A stretch of 64,000 bases of DNA. It comes from Streptomyces brevispora (GTDB lineage: Bacteria > Actinomycetota > Actinomycetes > Streptomycetales > Streptomycetaceae). This document shows, in pieces, positions 34,328-42,133 of this stretch. The stretch spans positions 5,146,001 to 5,210,000 of the forward strand of contig NZ_VIWW01000001.1 of assembly GCF_007829885.1 (NCBI RefSeq), given 5' to 3'. The stretch's first letter is position 1. Each line of letters begins with the position of its first letter. The notes under the pieces were generated by a model. It was not told the origin of the DNA and ran no database searches. It saw only the letters and a list, made by a program, of their open reading frames with translations. The translations under genes and the position numbers were made by a program.

Positions 34328-35565
34328 CCATGCTGCACGGAGCACAGCCACCGGCCACCGCCACCTCGGACCATCAGTCCGCCGTGGCGGTGATCGGCGG
34401 CGGCATCGCGGGGCTGACCCTGGCGCTCGCCCTCCGGCGGGAAGGGATCGACTGCACCGTCTTCGAGCGGAGCCCGGAACCGGCCGAGGTGGGTGCCGGG
34501 CTGCAGCTCGCGCCCAACGCCACCAGGCTGCTGCACCGGCTGGGCGTGGCCGAGGCGCTCCGCGCGGTCGCGGTCCTGCCCCGTGCGCTGCGGATGCGCG
34601 GCTGGGACGACGACCGGCCGCTCGCCACCACCGCGCTGGGCGCCGCCTGCCGACGCGGTTACGGCGCGCCCTACTACACGGTCAACCGGGCCCAGTTGCA
34701 CCGTGTGCTGTGGGAAGCGGTCGGCGGCGGACAGGTTCGGACGGGGCACCGGCTGATGGGCCTGACCGAGGGCCCCGAAGGGGTCGACCTCAACTTCGCC
34801 TCCGGCGCCCGGCACCGGGCGGGCGTGGTGATCGGCGCGGACGGGGTGCACTCCGTGGTCCGGGCCTGGCTGGCCGGTGACGCTCCGGTGTTCTCCGGCA
34901 GCAGCGTCTACCGGGGGCTGGTCCCGGCCGGGCGGCTGCCGTGGGCGGCCGACGAACCGGAGGTCCGTATCTGGCCCGGGCCCGGGCGGCATCTGGTGTG
35001 CTACCCGGTCTCCGCGGGGCGGGAGATCAGCTTTACCGCCACCGTGCCCGCGGACGCGGCGGGGGAGGAGTCCTGGACCGCCGAGGGGGATCCGGCCGAG
35101 CTCGCCGCCGCCTACCGCGGCTGGAACCCGGCGGTCACCCGGCTCATCGGCTCCGCCGACGTGGTACGCCGCTGGCCGCTGTACGACCGGGAGAGCCTGG
35201 CCGGCTGGGTGACCTCCCGGGTGGCGCTCCTCGGCGACGCCGCCCATCCCATGCTGCCCTTCCTGGCCCAGGGGGCGAACCAGGCGATCGAGGACGCGGT
35301 GACCCTGGCCGTATGCCTGGGCCGGGCTGCTGAGGGCGGCGCGCCGGAGGCGTTTCGGCGCTACCAGGAACTGCGTCTGCCGCGCACCACATTGATTCAG
35401 CGCGGTGCGCGGCAGAGCACGCGGTTTCTGCACCTGCGGGACCAGCTGAAGCCGGGCGAACCCCGCCGGACCCGCGGCACCGCGGATCCGCACGGTCTGG
35501 CGGGGCTGCGGGCCATGGGATGGCTCTACGGACATGACGCGGAGGCCATCGCGGCGGCGGCATGA
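34324..35565 (+). CDS. FAD-dependent salicylate-hydroxylase-like monooxygenase
   Basis: 413-residue group A flavin monooxygenase: AVIGGGIAGLTLALALRR near residue 20, GADGVHSVVRAWL near 177 and LLGDAAHPMLPFLAQGANQA near 300. It resembles salicylate/3-hydroxybenzoate hydroxylases. In platensimycin-type pathways a similar enzyme turns 3-amino-4-hydroxybenzoate into 3-amino-2,4-dihydroxybenzoate, and that would fit here. An oxidative decarboxylation to an aminohydroquinone is the other option. GTG at 34324 overlaps the previous stop; ATG at 34330 is the alternative. Last gene of the aromatic module. Confidence 0.87.
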   Translation: MTMLHGAQPPATATSDHQSAVAVIGGGIAGLTLALALRREGIDCTVFERSPEPAEVGAGLQLAPNATRLLHRLGVAEALRAVAVLPRALRMRGWDDDRPLATTALGAACRRGYGAPYYTVNRAQLHRVLWEAVGGGQVRTGHRLMGLTEGPEGVDLNFASGARHRAGVVIGADGVHSVVRAWLAGDAPVFSGSSVYRGLVPAGRLPWAADEPEVRIWPGPGRHLVCYPVSAGREISFTATVPADAAGEESWTAEGDPAELAAAYRGWNPAVTRLIGSADVVRRWPLYDRESLAGWVTSRVALLGDAAHPMLPFLAQGANQAIEDAVTLAVCLGRAAEGGAPEAFRRYQELRLPRTTLIQRGARQSTRFLHLRDQLKPGEPRRTRGTADPHGLAGLRAMGWLYGHDAEAIAAAA

Positions 35566-35679
35566 CGGGCACCGCCGGGACCGCGGGATCGACCGACAGT
35601 GCCTGCGTGGTCAATGGAGAAGGGAAAGCCATGGGAGAAACGCCCACCGGAGAAGGAAGGAGAGGAAAGAGAGCGATGA

Positions 35680-35698
35680 AGCCGAGGAATCCTCGGCT
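35680..35698. terminator. Hairpin between converging genes
   Basis: AGCCGAGG-aat-CCTCGGCT, 8-bp stem with a 3-nt loop, between the FAD monooxygenase and the LuxR-type gene. Position fits a shared terminator. Confidence 0.5.
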
Positions 35699-35727
35699 GA
35701 GCAGACGGCACTGTTGCCTGCCCGGGT

Positions 35728-36336
35728 TCAAAGCCAGCGCTGTTCAGTGGCGATGCGGGCCGCGTCGAAGCGGTTGCGAGCCTGGAGTTTCCGGATAGCG
35801 GTCGACGCCAGGTTCCGTACCGTGCCGACCGCCAGGTACAGATCCCGGGCGATTTCCTTGAGCGAGGCACCCGAGGCGGTCAGCCGGAGCACATCGGTCT
35901 CCCGGGCACTCAGCGGACAGTGGTGTGACGCCGGGTGGAAGTTGAAGAGGCCGGGGTCCATGGTCAGACAGCCCACCGCGGCCCCGCGAATCGCCCCGAT
36001 CAGGTACGGCAGTTCGGCCTGCAGGGACACCACGCTCAGCACCCCGGCCCGGATCGCCTGGTCGGTGAAGGCCGGAGAGGACTGACTCTCGATCAGGGCC
36101 ACTCCGCACTGCGGCTGCGCCGTACGCAGCTGGGCCAGGACGCCGAGCACGTCATCGTCCATGGTGCCTGTCTCCACAACCACGACGGCCGGTTCCACGA
36201 GCGCCACTACCGACAGAAGATCATCGTGCTGTTTTACGGACCCGACCACGGAGAAGTCGGGCACGGTGTCCAGGTACCTCGCCAGTATCTCAACCGGTAA
36301 TGCATACTTTCCAGCCACAACGATGCGGATGCTCAT
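35728..36336 (-). CDS. LuxR-type regulator with degenerate receiver domain
   Basis: 202 residues. The C-terminal LuxR HTH is clear (CPLSARETDVLRLTASGASL, then KEIARDLYLAVGTVRNLAS). The N-terminal half has the receiver fold, but where response regulators have acidic residues and the phospho-Asp it reads VVAGKYA and VVVVETGTMDDD, so phosphorylation in the usual way is unlikely. This is common for pathway-specific regulators that sense end products or act constitutively. ATG at 36336 with AGGGAGGAA upstream. Converges on the aromatic module; probably activates the RiPP cluster. Confidence 0.87.
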   Translation of the reverse strand: MSIRIVVAGKYALPVEILARYLDTVPDFSVVGSVKQHDDLLSVVALVEPAVVVVETGTMDDDVLGVLAQLRTAQPQCGVALIESQSSPAFTDQAIRAGVLSVVSLQAELPYLIGAIRGAAVGCLTMDPGLFNFHPASHHCPLSARETDVLRLTASGASLKEIARDLYLAVGTVRNLASTAIRKLQARNRFDAARIATEQRWL

Positions 36337-36446
36337 GCCAGTTCCTCCCTCCATACACGCTGAAGCAACACACTGAATGGGCCACATGTGCCACTTCGGT
36401 GGCGCATTGTGACTGCTGGTTGAACGGACTCATGAAGGTAATGGGT

Positions 36447-36463
36447 GAACACGTGAAGTGTTC
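36447..36463. promoter_or_regulatory. Palindrome upstream of the LuxR-type gene
   Basis: GAACAC-gtgaa-GTGTTC, perfect 6-bp arms with a 5-bp spacer, 111 bp upstream of the regulator start. Fits an operator. I did not find the same word before the two RiPP transcripts. Confidence 0.4.
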
Positions 36464-36933
36464 GAGGAATTACGGAAAATCTGGGTGTGTAGCAGGGGGA
36501 AAACATGCAAGCAGGGCGCGTGTATGACCCAAGCGGTTCGAGTCGACGCGGACAGTGATGGGGCTCGTGCGGAATCAAGGTGTCGATCCGCGTGGTGCGG
36601 CTCGTGGTGAGGAGGCCGTTCTTGCAGGTGGCGGGTGGTTGGGTGCCTCCTGCGGGAAGTCCGTCCGTGCCGTGCCCCGATGGGAAAAGGGTCAGCGGGA
36701 GTGGGGACCGTGCAGGGTCCGGCCCGGGGGCTCCTGCTCCTGGCCGGCGGGGCCGGGCGTTGGTGGCGCGGGGTGTAATGCGGCCCCGGTGACCGACCGG
36801 TTCAAGACGGCCCGGCAAAGGCGTCGGAAGCCGTGTCCCAGGGTCGGATCTCAGCCGATGGCACGTTGGCGACCAACCACGCCGCCGCCTCCTGGTCTAC
36901 CCTCACCGGTCCGCCCGACCCGCCCGGCACGCG
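36464..36933. other. Gap without a recognisable gene
   Basis: About 470 bp. Frames are short, low in family resemblance and biased toward Gly/Arg. It includes the right boundary of the RiPP cluster. No repeat or att-like site stood out. Confidence 0.45.
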
Positions 36934-37232
36934 CTACTCGCTGAAGCCTCGGCCCGAGCTCCCCGAGATCCGGCCCGAACTCCCCGACGGGACGGGGAGA
37001 CCCGTCCAGGTGCAGGGGGAGGCGGCCAGGTTCATGCCGCCGCCGAAGGCGACGAACGGGACCCGGTCGCCCGGAGCGAGGAGGCCCTCGCGGTGAACCG
37101 CGTCGAGGGTGACCGGTATGGAGGCGGAGCCCGTGTTGGTATGGAGGCGGCGCCCGTGTTGCCGTACCGTCCGAGGGTTGTCCGCAGGGTGGCGGCGGGC
37201 AGACCGAAAGCGGGCGCGAGATCGAGCAGCAT
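36934..37232 (-). pseudogene. FabH (ketoacyl-ACP synthase III) C-terminal remnant
   Basis: Minus-strand fragments of a KAS III protein. One frame reads LLDLAPAFGLPAATLRTTLG and YGNTGAASIP; after the 23-bp duplication at 37115-37160 another reads NTGSASIPVTLDAVHREGLL and APGDRVPFVAFGGGMNLA. Together these are the Asn-containing NTGSASIP block and the Gly-rich C-terminal loop. The N-terminal domain with the catalytic Cys and the His region is absent. The duplication repeats the NTG(S/A)AS(I) codons and shifts the frame, so the gene is dead. Confidence 0.75.
37115..37160. repeat. 23-bp tandem duplication that shifts the FabH frame
   Basis: Two 23-bp units (37115-37137 and 37138-37160) differing at one base, the first reading GGTATGGAGGCGGAGCCCGT and onward. 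Because 23 is not a multiple of three, it breaks the FabH remnant. Confidence 0.85.
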
Positions 37233-37455
37233 GACGCCTGGAGCGGGGCGAAGTGCCTGCCACTGGAGCAGTGCGAGCAGTGGGTGATCTTGTTCGTCTG
37301 CTCCGCCGGTCCGCGGTTCGCCCGGTCGCCGATGAAGTTGGTTACCCCGGTCGGGACCGGAGAGGGCTCGGGGCGCGGCCCCTGGCCTCCTGGCCGCTCT
37401 CCAGAGAGATCCGCGCCGCGGATCCGGCCGTCTCGGTCAGCCACAGGATGAATAA

Positions 37456-37471
37456 TGGACTCCGTAGTCCA
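37456..37471. promoter_or_regulatory. TetR operator, copy 1
   Basis: TGGACTCCGTAGTCCA, palindromic over its full 16 bp, 17 bp before the start of the TetR gene at 37489. The same TGGAC-N6-GTCCA word lies before the SDR gene (39092), indicating one regulon including autoregulation. Confidence 0.7.
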
Positions 37472-37488
37472 TTTCGAGGAGGCTGGCC

Positions 37489-38097
37489 GTGCCAGGGAAG
37501 CTGACGGCGAAGGGGAGGGCGACGCGGAGCCGGATCGTCGAGGGGGCGGCGGCGGTGCTGCGGGAGAGGGGTCTCGCCTCGGCGACGCTGGACGACATCA
37601 TGGCGCGGACCGGCACCAGCAAGAGCCAGCTGTTCCATTACTTCCCGGCGGGCAAGGACGAACTGCTCGTCGCGGTGGCCCGGTTCGAGGCGGATCAGGT
37701 CCTGGAGGACCAGCAGCCCTATCTGGGCCGCCTTGACTCCTGGGAGGCTTGGGAGCAGTGGCGGGATGTGGTGATCAGGCGCTACGAGGCGCAGGGGGAC
37801 CAGTGTCCGCTGGGGTCGTTGTTCCTTCAGATCGGGCGTTCGACTCCCGGGGCGCGGGCGATCGTGGTCGAGCTGCTGCGTCGCTGGCAGGAGAGCCTCG
37901 CGGCGGGCATCCGGGCGCTGCAGGCCGCCGACGCGCTCCCCGCCGAGCTCGATGTCGACGTGAGGGCCGCGGCGTTGCTGGCCGGGATTCAGGGAGGCGT
38001 GTCGATCCTGCTGTCGACGGGCCGGTCCACGCACTTGCGCGCCGCCCTCGATCAGGGGATCGCGGACCTGCGCCGCGCAGGCGGCGCCGTGGTGTGA
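37489..38097 (+). CDS. TetR-family repressor
   Basis: 202 residues. The HTH is LASATLDDIMARTGTSKSQL followed by FHYFPAGKDELL, typical of the QacR/YxaF-like group. The C-terminal ligand domain has CPLGSLFLQIG near residue 105, also common in that group (TetR_C_LmrA-like). GTG at 37489 with GAGGAGG upstream, immediately after a palindrome it probably binds. It converges on an SDR gene with the same operator, so that SDR is the probable target and the SDR substrate or a mimic the inducer. Confidence 0.9.
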   Translation: MPGKLTAKGRATRSRIVEGAAAVLRERGLASATLDDIMARTGTSKSQLFHYFPAGKDELLVAVARFEADQVLEDQQPYLGRLDSWEAWEQWRDVVIRRYEAQGDQCPLGSLFLQIGRSTPGARAIVVELLRRWQESLAAGIRALQAADALPAELDVDVRAAALLAGIQGGVSILLSTGRSTHLRAALDQGIADLRRAGGAVV

Positions 38098-38175
38098 CCT
38101 GGCCGTGGCCGATTCACGGGTTGGGTCAGGGCGGGGCGGGTCAGGTCGGGTCGGGGCGGCTGCGCCGAAACCACT

Positions 38176-38199
38176 CGCCCCCGGGCGCTCCCGGGGGCG
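38176..38199. terminator. Terminator between TetR and SDR genes
   Basis: CGCCCCCGGG-cgct-CCCGGGGGCG, 10-bp perfect stem between converging genes. Confidence 0.65.
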
Positions 38200-38209
38200 G
38201 TGTCATGCG

Positions 38210-38971
38210 TCAGCGGGCGATGACGGCGACGCCGGTGCGGCCGCCGTCGACGTCGAGCACGATGCCGTGCACGAACGAGGACTCGTCGCCGGCCAGGTAC
38301 ACGGCGGCGTTCGCGATGGCGTCGGGGGTGCCCATCTGCCCCGCGGGCGTGCCCTTCATCATGATCTCTCCGGGGTGGACCTCTCCGGGGGCGGACGTCT
38401 GCACCACGCCCGGCGAAATCGCGTTCACCCGGACACCCTGCGGCCCGAACTCCGCCGCCCAGGACCGGGTCAGGGTCTCCATGGCTCCCTTGGTGGAGCT
38501 GTAGAGGGCGCTGGGAATGCCCAATCGCGCGATCCAGGATCCCAGGTTGATGATCGCTCCGCCGCCGGCCTCCACCATGGCGGGTGCGACGGCGGCGGTC
38601 AGGAAGAACGGGGCCTTCACATTGACCGCATAGACCTGGTCGAAGGTCTTCTCGTCGGTGGTCGCCGTGGTGTTGGCGGGGTAGATGCCGGCGTTGTTGA
38701 CCAGGATGTCGATGCGGCCGTCGAGGATCCGCGCCGCTTCCTGGGCCAGCGCCTGCGAGGCTGCGGCGCTTCCGTCCAGGTCGGCCCGCACGAAGTCGGC
38801 GCGGCCGCCGCGGGCGTGGATCCCGTCGACGACCTCCTTGCCGCGCTCGGCGCTGCGGCCCGAGACGGCGACGTGCGCCCCCTCGGCGGCGAAGGCCTCG
38901 GCGATCGCCCGCCCGATGTTGCTGGTCGCTCCGGTCACCAGGGCGGTCCGGCCCTCGAGTCGCATGGGCAT
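38210..38971 (-). CDS. SDR-family oxidoreductase (TetR-controlled)
   Basis: 253-residue classical short-chain dehydrogenase/reductase. Cofactor motif TGATSNIGRA (TGxxxGxG with N in place of a Gly), NNAG at NILVNNAGIY-like position (ILVNNAGIY), the catalytic Ser in LGSWIARLG, YxxxK as YSSTKGA, and the C-terminal LDVDGGRTG. Start at 38971 (MPMRLEG); an ATG at 38965 is also possible. The TGGAC-N6-GTCCA operator lies about 120 bp upstream at 39092. Substrate unknown. Confidence 0.9.
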   Translation of the reverse strand: MPMRLEGRTALVTGATSNIGRAIAEAFAAEGAHVAVSGRSAERGKEVVDGIHARGGRADFVRADLDGSAAASQALAQEAARILDGRIDILVNNAGIYPANTTATTDEKTFDQVYAVNVKAPFFLTAAVAPAMVEAGGGAIINLGSWIARLGIPSALYSSTKGAMETLTRSWAAEFGPQGVRVNAISPGVVQTSAPGEVHPGEIMMKGTPAGQMGTPDAIANAAVYLAGDESSFVHGIVLDVDGGRTGVAVIAR

Positions 38972-39091
38972 GGTCCACTCCGTCGCTCGGTTCTGCGCCG
39001 TGAACCCGAACGGCTGGACCGCATGCGGCGGTCGACCGAACGGGGCGGCCCTGGAAGGCCGGGGCGCAGTGCCACTATGTGACGACAAAAA

Positions 39092-39107
39092 TGGACCCGC
39101 AAGTCCA
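39092..39107. promoter_or_regulatory. TetR operator, copy 2
   Basis: TGGACCCGCAAGTCCA shares the outer TGGAC and GTCCA arms and 16-bp length with the site before the TetR gene. It sits upstream of the SDR gene at 38971, in its probable promoter. Confidence 0.6.
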
Positions 39108-39305
39108 AAACCTGGGTGGTGTCGCCCTGTCGGCCGACGCGGGTTCGATCCACCCATGACCTGTTCATGGCCGGAGCGTGTGCTTGCCGGCGTCGAAGAG
39201 GAGACCGGGCGACGGCATGGACCTCACCTGATCGGTCCGGCTCCGACGTCGGACCGTCTCGGCGGAGCCGGGAGAGTCGCGCTGGACGGGCCGACCTGCG
39301 GGCGA

Positions 39306-40100
39306 TCAGGTGGTCTTGATCTGGCCGCCGTCGATGACGAACTCCGCGCCGGTGATGTTGGCGGCGAGCGGAGAGGCCAGGAAGGCGCAGAGTTCGGCCA
39401 CTTCCCGGGGTTCGGTGATTCGTCCGGTGGAGATGCCCATCTGCTGGGGCACCACCTCGTCGAGGGTCTCCGCGGCGCTTTTGCCGGTGCCGTTCGCCGC
39501 GGCGTCGGCGAAGCCGCCGGGGGCGGTCCAGAACGGGGTGCGGACCGGCCCGGGGGCGATGGCGTTGGTGCGTACGCCCCGTGGGGCGAACTCCTCCGAC
39601 AAGGCTTTGGTGAGGCTGCTGAGCGCAGCCTTGGCCGCCGAGTAGTCGACCACCATGGGGAAGGGCAGGCGTGCGTTGACGGAGCTGATGTTGACGATCG
39701 CTCCGCCGTCGTCGGCGAGCAGACGGGGGAGTGCGGCGCGGCTGGTGCGGACCGCGCTGAAGAAGGTCAGGTCGAACACGTGCTGCCACTCGGCGTCCTC
39801 GATGTCCAGGAAGCCGGTGCGGGGGCGGGCGACCCCGAGGTTGTTGACCAGTACGTCGATCCGGCCGTGACGCTCGGCGGCGGCATTGATCAGCAGGTCG
39901 GGGCCGTCGGCTTCACCCAGATCGACGGGAACGAAAGTGGCGCCGTACCTCTCGCACAGTGCGGCGAGTTCAGGGGTTCGGGTACGGCTGCCGGCGACGA
40001 CGCGGACGCCCTCGCGGCCGAGGGTTTCGGCGATGGCCAGGCCGATGCCCTTGCTGGCACCGGTGACGACAGCGACCTTGTCGGTGAGACCCAGGTTCAT
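39306..40100 (-). CDS. SDR-family oxidoreductase
   Basis: 264-residue classical SDR: TGASKGIGLA near residue 13, VLVNNLGVARP (the usual NNAG is NNLG), catalytic ISSVNARLPFPMVVDYSAAK containing Ser and YxxxK, and FVIDGGQIKT at the end. ATG at 40100 with AGGAG 10 nt upstream. It lies 200 bp upstream of the other SDR gene, on the same strand; they may share a transcript, although the TetR-type site in between suggests a separate promoter for the second. Substrate unknown, similar to steroid or sugar-alcohol dehydrogenases in general layout. Confidence 0.9.
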   Translation of the reverse strand: MNLGLTDKVAVVTGASKGIGLAIAETLGREGVRVVAGSRTRTPELAALCERYGATFVPVDLGEADGPDLLINAAAERHGRIDVLVNNLGVARPRTGFLDIEDAEWQHVFDLTFFSAVRTSRAALPRLLADDGGAIVNISSVNARLPFPMVVDYSAAKAALSSLTKALSEEFAPRGVRTNAIAPGPVRTPFWTAPGGFADAAANGTGKSAAETLDEVVPQQMGISTGRITEPREVAELCAFLASPLAANITGAEFVIDGGQIKTT

Positions 40101-40209
40101 TCGGTATGCACTCCTGTATCGCGAGTCGAGACCGGGAAATCCCCCCAAATCAGTCAGATCGCATTCAGTATCACGCGCGGGGGCTCACCCCGGCCCGTCG
40201 CCACGGAAT

Positions 40210-40267
40210 GAGCCCCCGTTGCGCGGGCCGGCAGCTGTTGCGCTGCCGGCCCGCGCAACGGGGGCTC
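40210..40267. terminator. Terminator of the peptide ABC operon
   Basis: A 26-bp perfect stem (arms 40210-40235 and 40242-40267) with a 6-nt TGTTGC loop, 40 bp beyond the last gene of the minus-strand ABC operon. Very strong, G+C-rich, without a T tract. Confidence 0.8.
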
Positions 40268-40307
40268 GGTCTCCATCGCTCAGGACGGCGGCCGGGCCCG
40301 ATGCCGA

Positions 40308-41120
40308 TCAGTCAAGCGCGCGGCGGCTTGCCGTCGCCAGGCTCGGGTCCCAGCCGCGACGCGGTACGGAGTCGAGGAGCAGGCGCGTGTACGGATGCTC
40401 CGCGTTGTCCAGTACGCGTGAGACCGGGCCCGCTTCGACGACTCGGCCCGACCTCAGCACCATGACGTCGTCGGCGATGTGCCGGACCACGGAGAGGTCG
40501 TGTGTGACGAAGAGGTAGCCGATGCCCGACTCACGCCGGATCGTGGCGAGCAGGTCGAGGATCTGTGCCTGGATGGACACGTCCAGCGCCGCGACCGCCT
40601 CGTCGAGGATGAGGACGCGGGGTTCGACGGCCAGGGCGCGGGCGATGGCGACGCGCTGGCGCTGTCCGCCGGAGAGCCGCCGGGGCAGCGCTCCGGCCTC
40701 TCGCTCGCCGAGGCCCACCTGGTCCAGGAGTCCGGCGACCCGCGAACGTCGGGCGGCCGCGTCAAGCGGGGTGTGAAGGCGCAGTACCTCATCGACGCAG
40801 TCCGAGACCGTCACCCGTGGGTCCAGCGAGAGGTACGGATCCTGGAAGACCATCTGGATCTCGCGGGCGCGCGCGAGCCGTTCGGCCCGGCTCCGGGCCC
40901 GGGCGGACCGGTCCCGGCCGTCCAGACGGACGGTCCCGCCGTCCGGCCTCGCCAGGCCCACCAGCATCCGTACGGTCGTGGTCTTTCCGCTGCCGGACTC
41001 GCCGACGATGGCCAGCGAGGCCCCCGGTGCCAGGGTGAAGGACACGTCGTCGACCGCCAGGTGGTCCCCGTACCGCTTGCACAGCCCCTCGACCACGAGG
41101 CCCTTCGTCGTGCTGGTCAC
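40308..41120 (-). CDS. Oligopeptide/dipeptide-type ABC importer ATPase (OppF-like)
   Basis: 270-residue ATPase of the OppF/DppF class: Walker A GESGSGKT near residues 39-46, Q-loop FQDPYLSLDPR, signature LSGGQRQR, Walker B RVLILDEAVAALD and the H-loop THDLSV. In Walker B the usual PTSALD reads AVAALD. The C-terminal HPYTR block of the Opp group is present. GTG at 41120 in a GTGA overlap with the OppD-like gene. Last gene of the five-gene import operon. Confidence 0.92.
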   Translation of the reverse strand: MTSTTKGLVVEGLCKRYGDHLAVDDVSFTLAPGASLAIVGESGSGKTTTVRMLVGLARPDGGTVRLDGRDRSARARSRAERLARAREIQMVFQDPYLSLDPRVTVSDCVDEVLRLHTPLDAAARRSRVAGLLDQVGLGEREAGALPRRLSGGQRQRVAIARALAVEPRVLILDEAVAALDVSIQAQILDLLATIRRESGIGYLFVTHDLSVVRHIADDVMVLRSGRVVEAGPVSRVLDNAEHPYTRLLLDSVPRRGWDPSLATASRRALD

Positions 41121-42133
41121 AGCGTGATCCCTTCTTCGGCGCGGTGGCACGCGGCGAGTCCGTCGCCGTGCCGCGCCAGTACGGGGGGTTCCTCGGAGCA
41201 GCGCGGTTGCGCGTGGGCGCAGCGGGCCGCGAAGGCACATCCCGAGGGTGCCTCCGCGAGCGAGACGGGGCGGCCCGGGATGGGGCGGGGGGCCGGTGCG
41301 CCCGGTTCGATGCGGGGGGTGCAGGCGAGGAGCCCCGCCGTGTACGGATGGCGGGGCCGGTCGAACAGTTCGTCGGTGGCCCGGGTCTCGACGATCCGGC
41401 CCGCGTACATCACGTACACGCGGTCGCAGATGGCCGAGGCCAGTTCGAGGTCATGGGTGACGAAGAGGAGTCCGGTGCCCTGCTCGGACCGCAGCCGGGT
41501 GAGTATCGCGATGATCTCCGCCTGGGTCGTGACGTCGAGGGCGGTGGTCGGCTCGTCGGCAACCAGCAGGGCGGGCTCGGCGGCCAGGGCGGCGGCGATG
41601 ACCACCCGCTGGAGCATCCCGCCGGAGAACTGGTGCGGATAGCGGCGCAGCGCGCCCCGCGGATCGCGGATACCCACGGCGTCGAGGAGTTCCTCGGCCC
41701 GGACGAGGGCCGCGGCGGCGGAGCTGCCTGCCGCGCGCAGCCCTTCGGTGAGGAAGTCGCCGACGCGGCGCAGCGGGTTGAGGGAGGCGCGGGGGTCCTG
41801 GAAGATCATGGCGACCTGCCGGGTCCGCAGCGTGGCCAGTTCCGTACGGTTCATGGTCAGCACGTCACGGTCGGCGACGCGTACCTCGCCGCTGATCCGC
41901 GCGCCGTCGGGCAGCAGCCCGAGAGCGCTGCGGCAGGCCACCGACTTGCCCGAGCCGGACTCTCCGACCAGGCCGACCGTCTCCCCCGGGAGGACCCGGA
42001 GACTGACCTCGTCCAGGATCGGCCGGGCGGCCTGCCCGTCCGGCAGGCGTATGCCGAGGCGGTGTATCTCGAGCACGGGGGAGTCGTCCCCGGTGCCGTG
42101 CACCGGGGTGCTCGTTTCGGTCATGGTGCTCAC
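41117..42133 (-). CDS. Oligopeptide/dipeptide-type ABC importer ATPase (OppD-like)
   Basis: 338-residue ATPase: GESGSGKS, FQDPRASLNPLRRVGD, FSGGMLQR, LLVADEPTTALDVT and THDLELA, plus the C-terminal Cys-containing extension (CAFAARCAHAQPRCSEEPP, four Cys) that can hold an iron-sulfur cluster in Opp/Dpp ATPases. GTG at 42133 overlaps the permease stop; ATG at 42124 is the alternative. Partner of the OppF-like ATPase. Confidence 0.92.
   Translation of the reverse strand: MSTMTETSTPVHGTGDDSPVLEIHRLGIRLPDGQAARPILDEVSLRVLPGETVGLVGESGSGKSVACRSALGLLPDGARISGEVRVADRDVLTMNRTELATLRTRQVAMIFQDPRASLNPLRRVGDFLTEGLRAAGSSAAAALVRAEELLDAVGIRDPRGALRRYPHQFSGGMLQRVVIAAALAAEPALLVADEPTTALDVTTQAEIIAILTRLRSEQGTGLLFVTHDLELASAICDRVYVMYAGRIVETRATDELFDRPRHPYTAGLLACTPRIEPGAPAPRPIPGRPVSLAEAPSGCAFAARCAHAQPRCSEEPPVLARHGDGLAACHRAEEGITL

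Noticed and set aside
35562..35798. Small frame overlapping the end of the FAD monooxygenase, containing a few Cys, considered as a second precursor
   Set aside because: It has no leader-like acidic part and runs antisense into the LuxR-type gene; no Ser/Cys-rich end.
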